A stretch of 35,101 nucleotides of DNA, taken from contig JALELB010000040.1 of the NCBI GenBank assembly GCA_022768805.1, positions 1 through 35,101 on the forward strand. The letters run 5' to 3'. The notes beneath the pieces are model-generated. The model did not search any database. It saw nothing but the letters and a program-made list of their open reading frames with translations, and was not told the origin of the DNA. The DNA comes from Ruminococcus sp. Lineage in GTDB: Bacteria; Bacillota; Clostridia; Oscillospirales; Ruminococcaceae. The position numbers and the translations under genes were made by a program. This document shows positions 1 to 8,473 of the stretch, in pieces (within the stretch, counting starts at the first letter, position 1; each line of letters opens with the position of its first letter).

Positions 1-492
1 CTGTTCGGCTTTCTGTTCTTCGTGATCGCCTGCGGGTGGGATTACTCCCTGCTGTCCGGCGTCTGCACCATGGCGATTATGGTGCTGCCCCTGATTATGC
101 GTACCACGGAGGAGGCGCTGCTGGCTGTGCCGGATACCTACCGGGAGGGCAGCTTCGGGCTGGGCGCAGGAAAGCTGCGGACGATTTTCTCCATTGTGCT
201 GCCCAGTGCGGTGCCAGGCATTCTGTCCGGCGTAATCCTGGCAGTGGGACGTATCGTGGGGGAAACGGCAGCACTGATCTTTACCGCCGGTACCTATGCG
301 GCAGTGCCCACGAGTCTGTTTTCCTCCACCCGGACCCTGTCGGTGCATATGTATGCCCTGCTGAATGAAGGCCTTTATATGGATCAGGCATATGCCACGG
401 CGGTGGTGCTGCTGGTGGTGGTCATCGGCATCAACTGCCTGTCCGGGGCAATGGCAAAGAAGTTTGCGGGAGGAGCAAAAAAGGATGAATAA
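1..492 (+). CDS. pstA: Phosphate ABC transporter permease PstA (3' part)
   Basis: C-terminal part of the membrane permease that, with PstC, forms the channel of the high-affinity phosphate importer. The reading frame is open from base 1, so the true start lies upstream of the window and about 163 residues are visible. The visible part has the binding-protein-dependent transporter signature around the EAA loop ([25 protein letters not shown], shown here only as the stretch at bases 110-183), then the segment [16 protein letters not shown] typical of PstA, and hydrophobic membrane spans including one near the C-terminus rich in Val and Leu. Its last 8 bases overlap the start of pstB, so the two are translationally coupled. 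The order pstA-pstB-phoU supports the identification strongly. Confidence 0.95.
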   Translation: MFGFLFFVIACGWDYSLLSGVCTMAIMVLPLIMRTTEEALLAVPDTYREGSFGLGAGKLRTIFSIVLPSAVPGILSGVILAVGRIVGETAALIFTAGTYAAVPTSLFSSTRTLSVHMYALLNEGLYMDQAYATAVVLLVVVIGINCLSGAMAKKFAGGAKKDE

Positions 493-1234
493 GTTTTCGA
501 TTCATGACATGAACCTGCACTACGGCAGCTTTCATGCGCTGAAAGATGTGCAGCTGGAGATTGCGCCCCATGAGATCACTGCCTTTATCGGTCCTTCCGG
601 CTGCGGAAAGTCCACGCTGCTCAAATCCCTGAACCGGATGAACGATCTGGTGGAGGGCTGCAGAATTGACGGACAGGTGCTGCTGGACGGGGAGGACATT
701 TACGGGGATATGGACGTGAACCTGCTGCGCAAGCGGGTGGGTATGGTGTTCCAGAAGCCCAATCCCTTTCCCATGAGCATCTATGACAATGTGGCGTTCG
801 GCCCCAGAACCCATGGCATCCGCTCCCGGGTGAAGCTGGATGAGCTGGTGGAGCAGTCTCTGCGCAGTGCAGCCATTTGGGACGAGGTGAAGGACAGACT
901 GCACAAATCCGCCTTCGGCCTTTCCGGCGGTCAGCAGCAGCGGCTGTGCATTGCCCGGGCACTGGCGGTAAAGCCTGAGGTGCTGCTGATGGATGAGCCC
1001 ACCAGTGCTCTGGACCCGATTTCCACGCTGAAGATTGAGGATCTTGCAACGGAGCTGAAAAAGGATTATACTATAATCATGGTAACCCACAATATGCAGC
1101 AGGCCACCCGGATTTCCGACAAGACCGCCTTCTTCCTGCTGGGTGAGGTAGTGGAATTCGGCGTGACGGATCAGATTTTCTCCATGCCCAAGGATCAGCG
1201 CACAGAGGATTATATTACCGGACGCTTCGGATAA
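485..1234 (+). CDS. pstB: Phosphate ABC transporter ATP-binding protein PstB
   Basis: Cytoplasmic ATPase that powers phosphate import through PstCA. The 249-residue protein is full length for PstB. Walker [10 protein letters not shown] lies at residues 36-44, the Q-loop Gln at about 90, the signature LSGGQ at 146-150, Walker B ending LLMDE at 167-171, and the switch His in THN at about 202. The run [17 protein letters not shown] after the Q-loop is characteristic of PstB. The ATG at 485 is chosen because the protein then begins [14 protein letters not shown] as in the family; an in-frame start upstream would run deep into pstA. It overlaps pstA by 8 bases and is followed 14 bases later by phoU. 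Confidence 0.97.
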   Translation: MNKFSIHDMNLHYGSFHALKDVQLEIAPHEITAFIGPSGCGKSTLLKSLNRMNDLVEGCRIDGQVLLDGEDIYGDMDVNLLRKRVGMVFQKPNPFPMSIYDNVAFGPRTHGIRSRVKLDELVEQSLRSAAIWDEVKDRLHKSAFGLSGGQQQRLCIARALAVKPEVLLMDEPTSALDPISTLKIEDLATELKKDYTIIMVTHNMQQATRISDKTAFFLLGEVVEFGVTDQIFSMPKDQRTEDYITGRFG

Positions 1235-1248
1235 AAGGAGGAGCAGAG

Positions 1249-1947
1249 ATGAGAAATCGGTTTGATGAGCAGCTGCGGCAGCTGAAGGTGGATCTGATCC
1301 GGATGAGCTCCCTGTGTGAAACCGCCATTACGGTGACCATGCAGAATATGCTCAGCAGCGATCAGGTTTATACCCTGGACGACAGCGAGGAGGCCTTCCG
1401 GCAGCTGCAGCATATTCAGAACGCCTATGAAAAGGCGGGCTATCTGAAAGAAGAGATCGACCAGATGGAGCGGCAGGTGGAAAACCAGTGCATGAAGCTG
1501 CTGCTGCACCAGCAGCCGGTGGCAAGGGATCTGCGGACCATTTCCGCAGCGTTGAAGATGATTTATGATCTGCAGCGGATCGGGGATCAGGTCTATGACA
1601 TTGCGGACATTGCCCGGTATGTGCAGGATACGGATCTTATGCACCAGCTGCCCATGCAGCAGCTGGCAGATGCGGCGGTGAGCATGGTGACCGACAGTGT
1701 GGACGCCTTTGTGCGGATGGACTTTGCCCTGGCACAGCATGTGATTGCCGCTGATGACACGGTGGACGATTATTTCAGCCGAATGAAGGAAGAGCTGGCC
1801 CAGGTGATGCGGCAGGACGGCAACAGCAGTGTGTGCCTGGATATTCTGATGATTTCCAAGTACCTGGAGCGGATTGCTGACCATGCGGTGAATATTGCGG
1901 ATTGGGTGATCTTTGCACAGACCGGCGCCCATTCCGGGAAGGAGTGA
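1249..1947 (+). CDS. phoU: Phosphate uptake regulator PhoU
   Basis: Cytoplasmic helical protein that links the Pst transporter to the PhoR sensor and keeps the Pho response off when phosphate is plentiful (family knowledge). The 232-residue length and the two repeated helical-bundle halves match PhoU; each half carries a run of the type LLLHQQPVARDLRTISAAL or ISKYLERIADHAVNIADWV that contributes to the family's metal-binding sites. A strong Shine-Dalgarno AAAGGAGG sits just after the pstB stop, giving a clear start at 1249. The stop at 1947 is followed after 5 bases by the response regulator gene, so pstAB-phoU and the two-component genes are probably one transcript. Confidence 0.96.
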   Translation: MRNRFDEQLRQLKVDLIRMSSLCETAITVTMQNMLSSDQVYTLDDSEEAFRQLQHIQNAYEKAGYLKEEIDQMERQVENQCMKLLLHQQPVARDLRTISAALKMIYDLQRIGDQVYDIADIARYVQDTDLMHQLPMQQLADAAVSMVTDSVDAFVRMDFALAQHVIAADDTVDDYFSRMKEELAQVMRQDGNSSVCLDILMISKYLERIADHAVNIADWVIFAQTGAHSGKE

Positions 1948-1952
1948 GGACT

Positions 1953-2654
1953 GTGCTGGTTTACATGCTGGAGGATGACCAGGTGATCCGCAATCTGGTG
2001 CTGTATGCTCTGCGGCAGCAGACGGATCTGGAAGCCGAGGGCTTTGAGCGCCCCTCTGCATTCTACAGTGCGGTGCGCAGCCGGGTGCCGGATCTGATTC
2101 TGCTGGACGTTATGCTGCCGGAGGAGGACGGGCTGACGGTGCTGAAAAATCTGCGGCTCCGGCGGGAAACCAAGCTGACGCCGGTCATTATCCTTTCCGC
2201 CAAGGGCACGGGCTACGACAAGATCTGCGGGCTGGACAGCGGAGCGGATGATTACATTCCCAAGCCCTTTGAGATTATGGAGCTGCTTTCCCGGGTCAAG
2301 GCCTGGGAGCGGCGGCTTTCCCTTACCGCCCAGGAAAACGGAGAGGAGGACCAGCCCCGGGAATACCGGATCGGGGGATTGACCGTCAGCCCGGTGTACC
2401 ATACGGTTACGGCGGATGGGGAGGAGGTCCGCCTTACCATGAAGGAGTATGAGATCCTGTGCTATCTGCTTGCCCACCAGAATCAGGTCTGCACCCGGGA
2501 GCAGATCTTCAGCCGGGTCTGGGGCTACGGCTCCGAGCGGGAAAACCGGACCCTGGATGTACATATCCGGACTCTGCGGGTGAAGCTGGGGGAGTACGGC
2601 AATCTCATTGAAACCATCCGGGGCGTGGGCTATAAGATAAGGAGCAGCGTATGA
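1953..2654 (+). CDS. phoB: PhoB/PhoP-type response regulator (OmpR family)
   Basis: DNA-binding response regulator of 233 residues, probably controlling the phosphate regulon. The receiver domain shows the acidic pair in LEDD (residues 7-9), the phospho-acceptor Asp52 in LLDVMLP, the Ser/Thr position in ILSAKG at about 82 and the conserved Lys104 in PKPF. A winged-helix output domain follows from about 140, with the recognition region near ENRTLDVHIRTLRVKLG. I chose the GTG at 1953: GGAAGGAG lies 8 bases upstream and the protein then starts directly with the receiver strand; a longer form from 1902 would overlap phoU. The gene ends in an ATGA overlap with the kinase gene. PhoB rather than another OmpR family member is inferred from context. 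Confidence 0.9.
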   Translation: MLVYMLEDDQVIRNLVLYALRQQTDLEAEGFERPSAFYSAVRSRVPDLILLDVMLPEEDGLTVLKNLRLRRETKLTPVIILSAKGTGYDKICGLDSGADDYIPKPFEIMELLSRVKAWERRLSLTAQENGEEDQPREYRIGGLTVSPVYHTVTADGEEVRLTMKEYEILCYLLAHQNQVCTREQIFSRVWGYGSERENRTLDVHIRTLRVKLGEYGNLIETIRGVGYKIRSSV

Positions 2655-4315
2655 AACGAAGCATTTTCAAGGGAATGCTGCTGGTGTCGGTGCTGTCGCT
2701 GCTGGCATGTGCCGTGCTGATTATGGACGTGCTGTACGGCTATTTTGACAAGCGGGCCAATGAGGAGCTGCACCAGCAGGCGGCAAGCATAGCCAGGGGT
2801 GTGGAGTCGGCGGGAATCTCCTATTTTGACGGTTTCCAGAGCCCGGAGCGTGTGACCTGGATGACAGCTGCCGGAACGGTGATCTACGACAGTCAGGCGG
2901 ATGTATCCCAGATGGAAAACCACAGCGACCGGGAGGAATTTGCAGAGGCCCGGGATACCGGCGTGGGAGAAGCTACCCGGTATTCCTCCACACTGGCGGA
3001 AAAAACCATTTACTATGCCCTTCGGCTGGAGGACGGCAGCGTGCTCCGGGTGTCCCAGACCCAGTATACGGTGCTGACCATGCTGATGGGACTTGCCACC
3101 CCGGTGACCATCGTGCTGCTGTGCGGGATGCTGCTGTCGGCAGCCCTGTCCTCTGCGGTGGTGAAGCGGATTGTGAAGCCCATCAACGCCATCAATCCGG
3201 AGCAGCCGGATCTGGATGCGGACTATGAGGAAATTGCACCGCTGCTCCGCAAAATCCATACCCAGAACCAGGAGATCGCAGACCAGATGCAGACCCTGAA
3301 AAAGCAGCAGGAGGAATTCCGGCAGCTGACCGCACATATGCGGGAGGGATTGCTGGTGGCGGACAGCAGCGGTCAGGTGTTGAGCTGGAACCAGGCAGCC
3401 CTGGAAATCCTGGCAGTTCCCGAGCCCTCCGGCACCCGGAACATTTACGAATTCAACCGAAGTGAGCCCTTCCGCCTGGCTGTGGAGCAGGCTTTGGCCG
3501 GACAGCCCGCAGAGCAGCTGCTGTCCCTGGGGCAGCGCAGCTACCGGCTGCTGGCAAGTCCGGTGCAGGAGCAGGAAGCCGTTACCGGCATTATGGTGCT
3601 GCTGCTGGATGTAACCGAGCAGGAGCACCGGGAGCAGCTGCGCCGGGAGTTTACCTCCAACGTATCCCACGAGATGAAAACGCCGCTGACCGCCATTCAC
3701 GCCATTGCAGGCATGTTGGTGCAGGATGTGATCGAGCCGAAGGACGTGAAGAAATTTGCCGGGGATATTTATCACGAATCCTCCCGGATGATTGCCCTGG
3801 TGAACGACACCCTGCGGCTGTCCCGGATGGACGAGCAAGCGGTGACGGAGCAGAAGGAGCCGGTGGATCTGTATGATCTGGCAGAGGGGGTTATTGCCCG
3901 GCTCCGGGTGGCTGCCGGGGGAAAGCAGGTGTCCTTCAGCCTGACCGGAACCCATGTGATGGTCAGCGGCGTGTACAGCATGCTGGAGGAGATGCTGTAC
4001 AATCTGTGTGACAACGGAATCAAGTACAATCATGAGCAGGGTACGGTTACCGTGTCCGTGCTGGCTGCCGGCAGGAAAGGGGTGCTGATGGTGCAGGATA
4101 CCGGTATCGGCATTCCGCCGGAGGATCAGGACCGTATTTTTGAGCGGTTCTACCGGGTGGACAAGAGCCATTCCCGGGCCATCGGCGGAACCGGACTGGG
4201 ACTGTCCATTGTGAAGCATACGGCGGCATATCACAACGCCCAGGTGCAGGTTTCCTCCAAGCCCGGAGAGGGATCCACCTTTACGGTGATCTTCCCGGAG
4301 ACCCTGGAATGCTGA
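2651..4315 (+). CDS. phoR: PhoR-type sensor histidine kinase
   Basis: Membrane sensor kinase of 554 residues paired with the regulator upstream by a 4-base ATGA overlap. Transmembrane helices lie at about residues 8-28 and 141-168, enclosing a roughly 110-residue extracytoplasmic sensor region. A short linker and coiled-coil stretch (about 195-225) lead into a PAS domain (about 225-325). The HisKA box SNVSHEMKTPLTAI carries phospho-acceptor His340. The ATPase domain shows the N box around Asn451/Asn455, the G1 box DTGIGIP near 483 and the G2 box GGTGLGLSI near 512. This architecture is typical of Firmicute PhoR. Phosphate specificity is inferred from the pst-phoU neighbours. A terminator follows directly. 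Confidence 0.9.
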   Translation: MKRSIFKGMLLVSVLSLLACAVLIMDVLYGYFDKRANEELHQQAASIARGVESAGISYFDGFQSPERVTWMTAAGTVIYDSQADVSQMENHSDREEFAEARDTGVGEATRYSSTLAEKTIYYALRLEDGSVLRVSQTQYTVLTMLMGLATPVTIVLLCGMLLSAALSSAVVKRIVKPINAINPEQPDLDADYEEIAPLLRKIHTQNQEIADQMQTLKKQQEEFRQLTAHMREGLLVADSSGQVLSWNQAALEILAVPEPSGTRNIYEFNRSEPFRLAVEQALAGQPAEQLLSLGQRSYRLLASPVQEQEAVTGIMVLLLDVTEQEHREQLRREFTSNVSHEMKTPLTAIHAIAGMLVQDVIEPKDVKKFAGDIYHESSRMIALVNDTLRLSRMDEQAVTEQKEPVDLYDLAEGVIARLRVAAGGKQVSFSLTGTHVMVSGVYSMLEEMLYNLCDNGIKYNHEQGTVTVSVLAAGRKGVLMVQDTGIGIPPEDQDRIFERFYRVDKSHSRAIGGTGLGLSIVKHTAAYHNAQVQVSSKPGEGSTFTVIFPETLEC

Positions 4316-4356
4316 AAAACCCGGCATCGTTTCGTTGAAAGCGGTGCCGGGTTTTG
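4316..4356 (+). terminator. Rho-independent terminator of the pst-pho transcript
   Basis: An inverted repeat AACCCGGCATCG / CGGTGCCGGGTT with one wobble pair starts right after the kinase stop and is followed by TTTTG on the + strand. It separates the pst-pho transcript from the convergent rplJL operon. Confidence 0.8.
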
Positions 4357-4361
4357 TATGC

Positions 4362-4404
4362 AAAACAAAAAGCAGCGCCTATGCGGTTGCATAAGCGCTG
4401 CTTT
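4362..4404 (-). terminator. Rho-independent terminator of rplJL
   Basis: On the minus strand a 14-15-bp stem (AAGCAGCGCTTATGC / GCATAGGCGCTGCTT, one G-U pair) with a 4-base loop is followed by TTTTTGTTTTGC. It lies 20 bases after the rplL stop and back to back with the terminator of the convergent pho transcript. Confidence 0.85.
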
Positions 4405-4424
4405 GCAGCATGGTAAGGGGAATC

Positions 4425-4796
4425 TTACTTCAGCTCTACGGTTGCACCAGCAGCCTCCAGCTTGGTCTTGATCTCCTCAGCGTCAGCCTTGGAAGCGCCT
4501 TCCTTCAGGGTCTTGGGAGCGCTTTCAACAACTTCCTTTGCTTCCTTCAGGCCCAGGCCCAGGATTTCCTTAACAGCCTTGATTACGCCCATCTTGCTGT
4601 CGCCGAAGGATGCCAGAACTACGTCGAATTCTGTCTTCTCCTCAGCAGCAGCAGCGCCAGCGCCAGCAGCCGGAGCAGCAGCGATTGCAGCAGTTACGCC
4701 GAATTCTTCCTGAATAGCGTCAACCAGCTCGGACAGTTCCATAACGGTCATGCCCTTGATGTCTTCAACGAATTTCAAAATCTTTTCAGAAGCCAT
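4425..4796 (-). CDS. rplL: 50S ribosomal protein L7/L12
   Basis: Stalk protein of the large ribosomal subunit, bound as dimers to L10 and needed for recruiting translation factors. The 123-residue length is normal. The N-terminal dimerisation helix region (residues 1-30) is followed by the flexible Ala/Gly hinge (about 35-52) and the factor-binding C-terminal domain with the conserved KTEFDV, KIGVIK-like (here [10 protein letters not shown]) and [12 protein letters not shown] motifs. A clear Shine-Dalgarno (AAAGGAGAT) precedes the ATG. It follows rplJ by 47 bases and ends 20 bases before its terminator. Confidence 0.98.
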   Translation of the reverse strand: MASEKILKFVEDIKGMTVMELSELVDAIQEEFGVTAAIAAAPAAGAGAAAAEEKTEFDVVLASFGDSKMGVIKAVKEILGLGLKEAKEVVESAPKTLKEGASKADAEEIKTKLEAAGATVELK

Positions 4797-4843
4797 GATA
4801 ATAATCTCCTTTTATTTATGATATTGTGTGGTGTGACCTGCCA

Positions 4844-5353
4844 TTAAGCAGCGTCATCAGACTTGCTGTCAGCAACAGCCTTGACGGTAGCAGCCAGCTT
4901 CTGGATCGGACCCTGCAGGGAGCCAACCAGCTGTGCCAGCAGAACGTCTCTGGACGGGATCTTGGACAGTGCCATTACGCCTGCCTGGTCGTAAGCGATG
5001 CCTTCTACAAAGCCTGCCTTCAGGTTGAACTTGTCATCCTGAGTATCAGCAAACTTGCCGAGAATCCGGGCCGGAGCGGTCTGATCGTCGTTGGAAAAAG
5101 CAACGGCAGTAGTGCCCTCGAGAATGTTGTCGAAGTCATTCATGCCGATGTTGTGGAGTGCAAAGCGGAGCATGGTGTTCTTTTCTACGCTGTAGTGAAC
5201 GCCGGCCTCACGAAGCTCCTTTCTGAGCTTGGTGTCCTGCTCAACGGTGATGCCCTTGTAGTCCACGAATACACAGGAAACTGCATTCTGGAGCTGCTCG
5301 GTCAGCTGAGCAACCTTTGCCTTCTTTGCTTCCAAAATCTTTTCGCTTGCCAT
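4844..5353 (-). CDS. rplJ: 50S ribosomal protein L10
   Basis: Base of the ribosomal stalk, binding 23S rRNA through its N-terminal domain and L7/L12 dimers through its C-terminal helix. The protein of 169 residues starting MASEKILEAKKAKV has the family motifs FVDYKGITVEQDTKLRKELR (at about residues 25-45), NTMLRFAL and, near the C-terminus, SRDVLLAQLVGSLQGPI. The start at 5353 is set by GGAGGTG 9 bases upstream; an open frame further upstream runs through the regulatory leader and is not coding. Expression is probably autoregulated through the L10 leader upstream. Confidence 0.98.
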   Translation of the reverse strand: MASEKILEAKKAKVAQLTEQLQNAVSCVFVDYKGITVEQDTKLRKELREAGVHYSVEKNTMLRFALHNIGMNDFDNILEGTTAVAFSNDDQTAPARILGKFADTQDDKFNLKAGFVEGIAYDQAGVMALSKIPSRDVLLAQLVGSLQGPIQKLAATVKAVADSKSDDAA

Positions 5354-5369
5354 GATTTGTTTCACCTCC

Positions 5370-5531
5370 GATAATGATGTGAATCGTATCAGAAGAACAC
5401 AAAAATTCCCTTCCCGTTTGTGCGAGAAGGGAAAGTCAATTTGATTTGACGTGCACTCCTCGGCTGGATTTACGGCAAAGCCACCAGCTGTCTTTAGAAT
5501 ACGATTATCCGGGCATATTCTGCCGCAGAAC
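5370..5531 (-). promoter_or_regulatory. L10 leader (ribosomal protein autoregulatory RNA)
   Basis: The 5' untranslated RNA of rplJ. Minus-strand positions 5494-5458 read AGACAGCTGGTGG, then a short loop, then TAAATCCAGCCGAGG, which matches the conserved core of the Rfam-type L10 leader, where L10(L12)4 binds a kink-turn-containing stem. The segment lies between the consensus promoter and the attenuator hairpin, the usual order in Firmicutes. Recognition is by eye, not by covariance search. Confidence 0.85.
5399..5433 (-). terminator. Attenuator-like terminator in the rplJ leader
   Basis: On the minus strand TTCCCTTCTCG / CGGGAAGGGAA (one wobble pair) with a 6-base loop is followed by TTTTTGTG. 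It sits between the L10-binding core and the rplJ ribosome binding site, so it can act as a conditional terminator when L10 binds the leader. Confidence 0.75.
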
Positions 5532-5537
5532 AGTATC

Positions 5538-5566
5538 ATTATAGCATGTGAGAATGTGCTTGTCAA
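5538..5566 (-). promoter_or_regulatory. Consensus sigma-A promoter for rplJL
   Basis: On the minus strand TTGACA (5566-5561) and TATAAT (5543-5538) are both perfect, with a 17-base spacer and an upstream A-rich run. The start of transcription is expected near 5531. It lies only 17 bases after the phosphatase stop codon, with no terminator between. Confidence 0.92.
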
Positions 5567-5583
5567 GTGTTTTTTTGCATTTT

Positions 5584-6756
5584 TCAGAAATAGCTGACCT
5601 TGATCTGCTTGCCCATTTTTTTCAGGCACTCCGCCAGCTCGTTGACCATCTGCATCTTGATGTGGAACTGAATGGGCAGATCCGGGTTCTGGTGAGCCGG
5701 GTTCACCGCCCGCCCCACAAAGAAGTTGATATCCGTGGCTTCCTCAAAGAGCATCCGGGCGATCAGGGACGCCCCGTCCTTCTGGCAGCTCCAGGTGGCA
5801 TAGGACTCGTTGTCCTCCAGATAATTCTTGGCATAGGACAGCACCCGGTTGATGGTGATGATACCCTCCGTCACCAGATCCACCCCTTCAATGGTGGCGA
5901 TGGGGGGGATCTCCGGATCCGGAAAGTCCAGGGCCGGGATCAGCTTTTTCCGCAGGAATTTTGCCGCAATGTTGGAGGTGGTGCCGCCGCAGACAATGTG
6001 CTTGCCCTCCTTGGAGAAGAACAAAGACATCATCTTATTGCAGTCCTCCCGGTTGGCAGGCGGGCCGATAATCAGGTTCACCGGCTGCCGTCTGCGGATC
6101 CGGATGGTGCAGACGGTGGTATCGTCTCCGGGCTGGCCGCCGTACAGCCGGACACACTCGTCCAGCAGGATGGTGGTCAGGGTCTTAGCCGTAAAGCCCA
6201 CCTGTGCAAAGGTCTCCATATAGGAAATAATATCCTCCCGCTGCCAGCCGAAATTCAGGGTCATGCCTACGCCTGCGTGGATGGCGCCGTCACTCATGGC
6301 GATGAAAATATCCTGCTCCTGCAGCTTGATCCGGGACCGGTAGATGGTCTTGCCGTCAATCTGCATCTGGGTTGCGGGGATATCCTGGTACTTGCCGTCC
6401 CGGAACAGGATAACCATTGGGTTGTCGTACTGGATGATCTCCGCTTCCTCATTTTCCACCAGGCGGATGATGGTGAAGGTGGAATAGGCCACTCCGCGGA
6501 CCGAACAAACCGGAAGGGTTGCGGCTATGGTGGCTACACAGTCCTCGATCTTCATATTTTCCGCCATCATGGTGGAAATGATCTTTGCAGTCAGGGTGGA
6601 GAGGATGCTGGCCTTGACGCCGCTGCCCAGCCCGTCCGCCAGGACAATTACCGTGGAATGCTCGTCCGGGGAGATTACGTCCACATGGTCCCCGCAGAGC
6701 TGCTCCCCGTATTTGTTCACGCTGCGGTAGCCGATATCCGCGCAGAAATTATTCAT
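5584..6756 (-). CDS. SpoIIE-family (PP2C-type) protein phosphatase with C-terminal extension
   Basis: Probable serine/threonine phosphatase of 390 residues, last gene of the hydrogenase-sensor cluster. The PP2C core spans about residues 1-220: GDH with Asp23, ADGLGSG with Asp41 (metal ligands), MSDG with Asp156 and PGDD with Asp211/Asp212. These are the metal-binding acidic residues of SpoIIE/RsbU-type phosphatases, so it is probably active. Residues about 225-390 form an extra domain I cannot assign; it begins NLIIGPPANRED and contains a Gly/Thr-rich CGGTTSN segment. The start overlaps the hydrogenase gene by 8 bases, showing translational coupling. The known pairing of such phosphatases with PAS-bearing [FeFe] hydrogenases in clostridia suggests that it passes on the redox or hydrogen signal; the target protein is unknown. 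Confidence 0.85.
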   Translation of the reverse strand: MNNFCADIGYRSVNKYGEQLCGDHVDVISPDEHSTVIVLADGLGSGVKASILSTLTAKIISTMMAENMKIEDCVATIAATLPVCSVRGVAYSTFTIIRLVENEEAEIIQYDNPMVILFRDGKYQDIPATQMQIDGKTIYRSRIKLQEQDIFIAMSDGAIHAGVGMTLNFGWQREDIISYMETFAQVGFTAKTLTTILLDECVRLYGGQPGDDTTVCTIRIRRRQPVNLIIGPPANREDCNKMMSLFFSKEGKHIVCGGTTSNIAAKFLRKKLIPALDFPDPEIPPIATIEGVDLVTEGIITINRVLSYAKNYLEDNESYATWSCQKDGASLIARMLFEEATDINFFVGRAVNPAHQNPDLPIQFHIKMQMVNELAECLKKMGKQIKVSYF

Positions 6757-8416
6757 CGGAAATCGCCCCCTTGAGCTTGGTCAGTGCGATTTTGGTTTCT
6801 GCTGCGGTTTCACCCAGCAGGGAGGCGATTTCCTGGACAATGCGCATCTGCTTGTCCACCACCTTGTCCGCAGTTTCAATGGTCTGCTGACGGATGGATT
6901 CCTTGGTACGGCGCTGATGCTCCTCCTCGGTCACATCCCGCATCATGCAGATCAGCACCCGGTAGGAGGCGTCATAGAGAATGGTTTCGTCCACGTATTT
7001 GTCATACTCCGCAAGATAGGTGCGCCGATCCCGGACGGTGGCGCCGTTCTTTACCTCCAGGAAATCCTTAGGATCCCGGATCCGGATCACCTGCTCACCC
7101 AGCACGTCGCTGGGATGCCGCACATTGAGAATGCTGCATGCAGTGGGGTTGATTTCCTGTACCTCCATGGATTCGTTGAGCACAAGGATACCGTTGGAGG
7201 TGTTGTTGATGATATGATCGGAGAAGTTTTCCGCCCGGTCCTTGAGATAGGGCAGGCACATGGTCAGATCCGCCTTGCCCTGGTAAATGGCAATGGCCTT
7301 TTCCCGGCAGGTGTTGTAGCCGCAGGAGCCGCAGTTCAGCTCGTCAGCGGGCTTGTTCTTGCCCATTTGCCGCAGAATGGTGAAGATTTCGGTTTCGGAG
7401 GGCTGGGGCAGCTTCCGGCTGATGGTTTCCATTTCCTTGCGGATCCGTTCCCGGGGCAGGGTGTCCGTGGGGAAATCCTCTGTACCTGCATAGGCATCCA
7501 CCGCCGCAAAGTCCCGGATGGGTGTCCGGTGGTATTTTTCCATCACCGGCCCGCCGATGCAGCTGCCGGCACAGGCGGACATTTCAATAAAGCAGTGGTC
7601 AAGCCCACCCTGCTCCAGGTCGTGGAGGGCGGCCATGCAGTTTTCCACACCATCCACGGAAATATACTGATACCCGGGCACCTTCTGCATGGTTCTGAGA
7701 ATGCCCCCGGAGGTGGGGTAAAGCCGTGTGCGGCTTTGGGGATTCCGGTCGATGCTCTGCTCCAGTTGAATACCGGCCTCCTCCAGCATACGGGTCAGTT
7801 CCTCAAAGGTCATGACCTGATCCACATAGCCTGCATAGTGCTCAGCCTCATCCTTTTTGGAAAGGCAGGGGCCGATGAATACCACATGGGCGTTGGGCAT
7901 CCGGCGGCGGATATCCAGGCTGTGTGCCTGCATGGGGGAGATCACGTCCGCCAGATAGGGCAGCGCCTGGGGGAAATACTTCTGGATCAGCAGATTCACA
8001 CTGTGACAGCAGGAGGAGATCAGCACGTCCGGCTTCCGGTTCTGCAGAATATCCTCGTACATCCGGTTCACATAAGCAGCGCCTACCGCCGTTTCCTCTG
8101 CTGCGGCAAAGCCCAGCTGGCGGAGGGCTTTTTCCATGGCTTCGATGCCCACCCCGTAGTTGGCAATAAAGGAGGGGGCGATGCTTGCCACCACCGGCGC
8201 TTCTCCCTCCAGCAGCACCTTGACTGCTTCGGTGGCGTCGGCAATTTCCTTGGCGTTCTGGGGGCAGACCACAAAGCACTGGCCGCACAGGATGCACTCG
8301 TTGCCCACAATATGCGCCTGGTTGCCGGAAAAGCGGATGGACTTTACCGGACAGTGCCGGATACATTTATAGCAGTTTTTACAGTTTGTTTTGCGAAGCT
8401 TCAGAAATTCGGACAT
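6749..8416 (-). CDS. hydS: Sensory group C [FeFe] hydrogenase with PAS domain
   Basis: Putative hydrogen or redox sensor of 555 residues. The N-terminus has two [4Fe-4S] sets (Cys12/15/18/22 and Cys41/44/47/51). The H-cluster domain keeps all four expected ligands: SSCC with Cys137, IGPCLSKKDE with Cys184, and MSACAGSC with Cys282 and Cys286; the motifs differ from catalytic enzymes (SSCCH instead of TSCCP, GSCIGGP instead of GGCIGGG). A further four-Cys Fe-S motif (Cys362/365/370/387) precedes a PAS domain (about 395-500) and a C-terminal helical region. This order matches the HydS-type hydrogenases described in Ruminococcus albus and relatives, thought to sense H2 rather than make it. It lies between the [2Fe-2S] protein and the phosphatase. 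No histidine kinase domain is present, so output is probably through the phosphatase. Confidence 0.88.
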   Translation of the reverse strand: MSEFLKLRKTNCKNCYKCIRHCPVKSIRFSGNQAHIVGNECILCGQCFVVCPQNAKEIADATEAVKVLLEGEAPVVASIAPSFIANYGVGIEAMEKALRQLGFAAAEETAVGAAYVNRMYEDILQNRKPDVLISSCCHSVNLLIQKYFPQALPYLADVISPMQAHSLDIRRRMPNAHVVFIGPCLSKKDEAEHYAGYVDQVMTFEELTRMLEEAGIQLEQSIDRNPQSRTRLYPTSGGILRTMQKVPGYQYISVDGVENCMAALHDLEQGGLDHCFIEMSACAGSCIGGPVMEKYHRTPIRDFAAVDAYAGTEDFPTDTLPRERIRKEMETISRKLPQPSETEIFTILRQMGKNKPADELNCGSCGYNTCREKAIAIYQGKADLTMCLPYLKDRAENFSDHIINNTSNGILVLNESMEVQEINPTACSILNVRHPSDVLGEQVIRIRDPKDFLEVKNGATVRDRRTYLAEYDKYVDETILYDASYRVLICMMRDVTEEEHQRRTKESIRQQTIETADKVVDKQMRIVQEIASLLGETAAETKIALTKLKGAISDE

Positions 8417-8473
8417 GAAATGTCTCTCCCCTTTCAGACGGTGTGCATGGAATGACGTATGCCCGCAGATGCT

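Noticed and set aside
2630..4363. Open frame of 577 codons on the minus strand opposite the sensor kinase
   Set aside because: It is the complement shadow of a well-supported histidine kinase gene, with low-complexity His/Gln/Gly composition and no motif.
6917..8455. Open frame of 512 codons on the plus strand opposite the sensory hydrogenase
   Set aside because: It is the antisense shadow of a gene with intact Fe-S and H-cluster motifs; no domain visible in the shadow.
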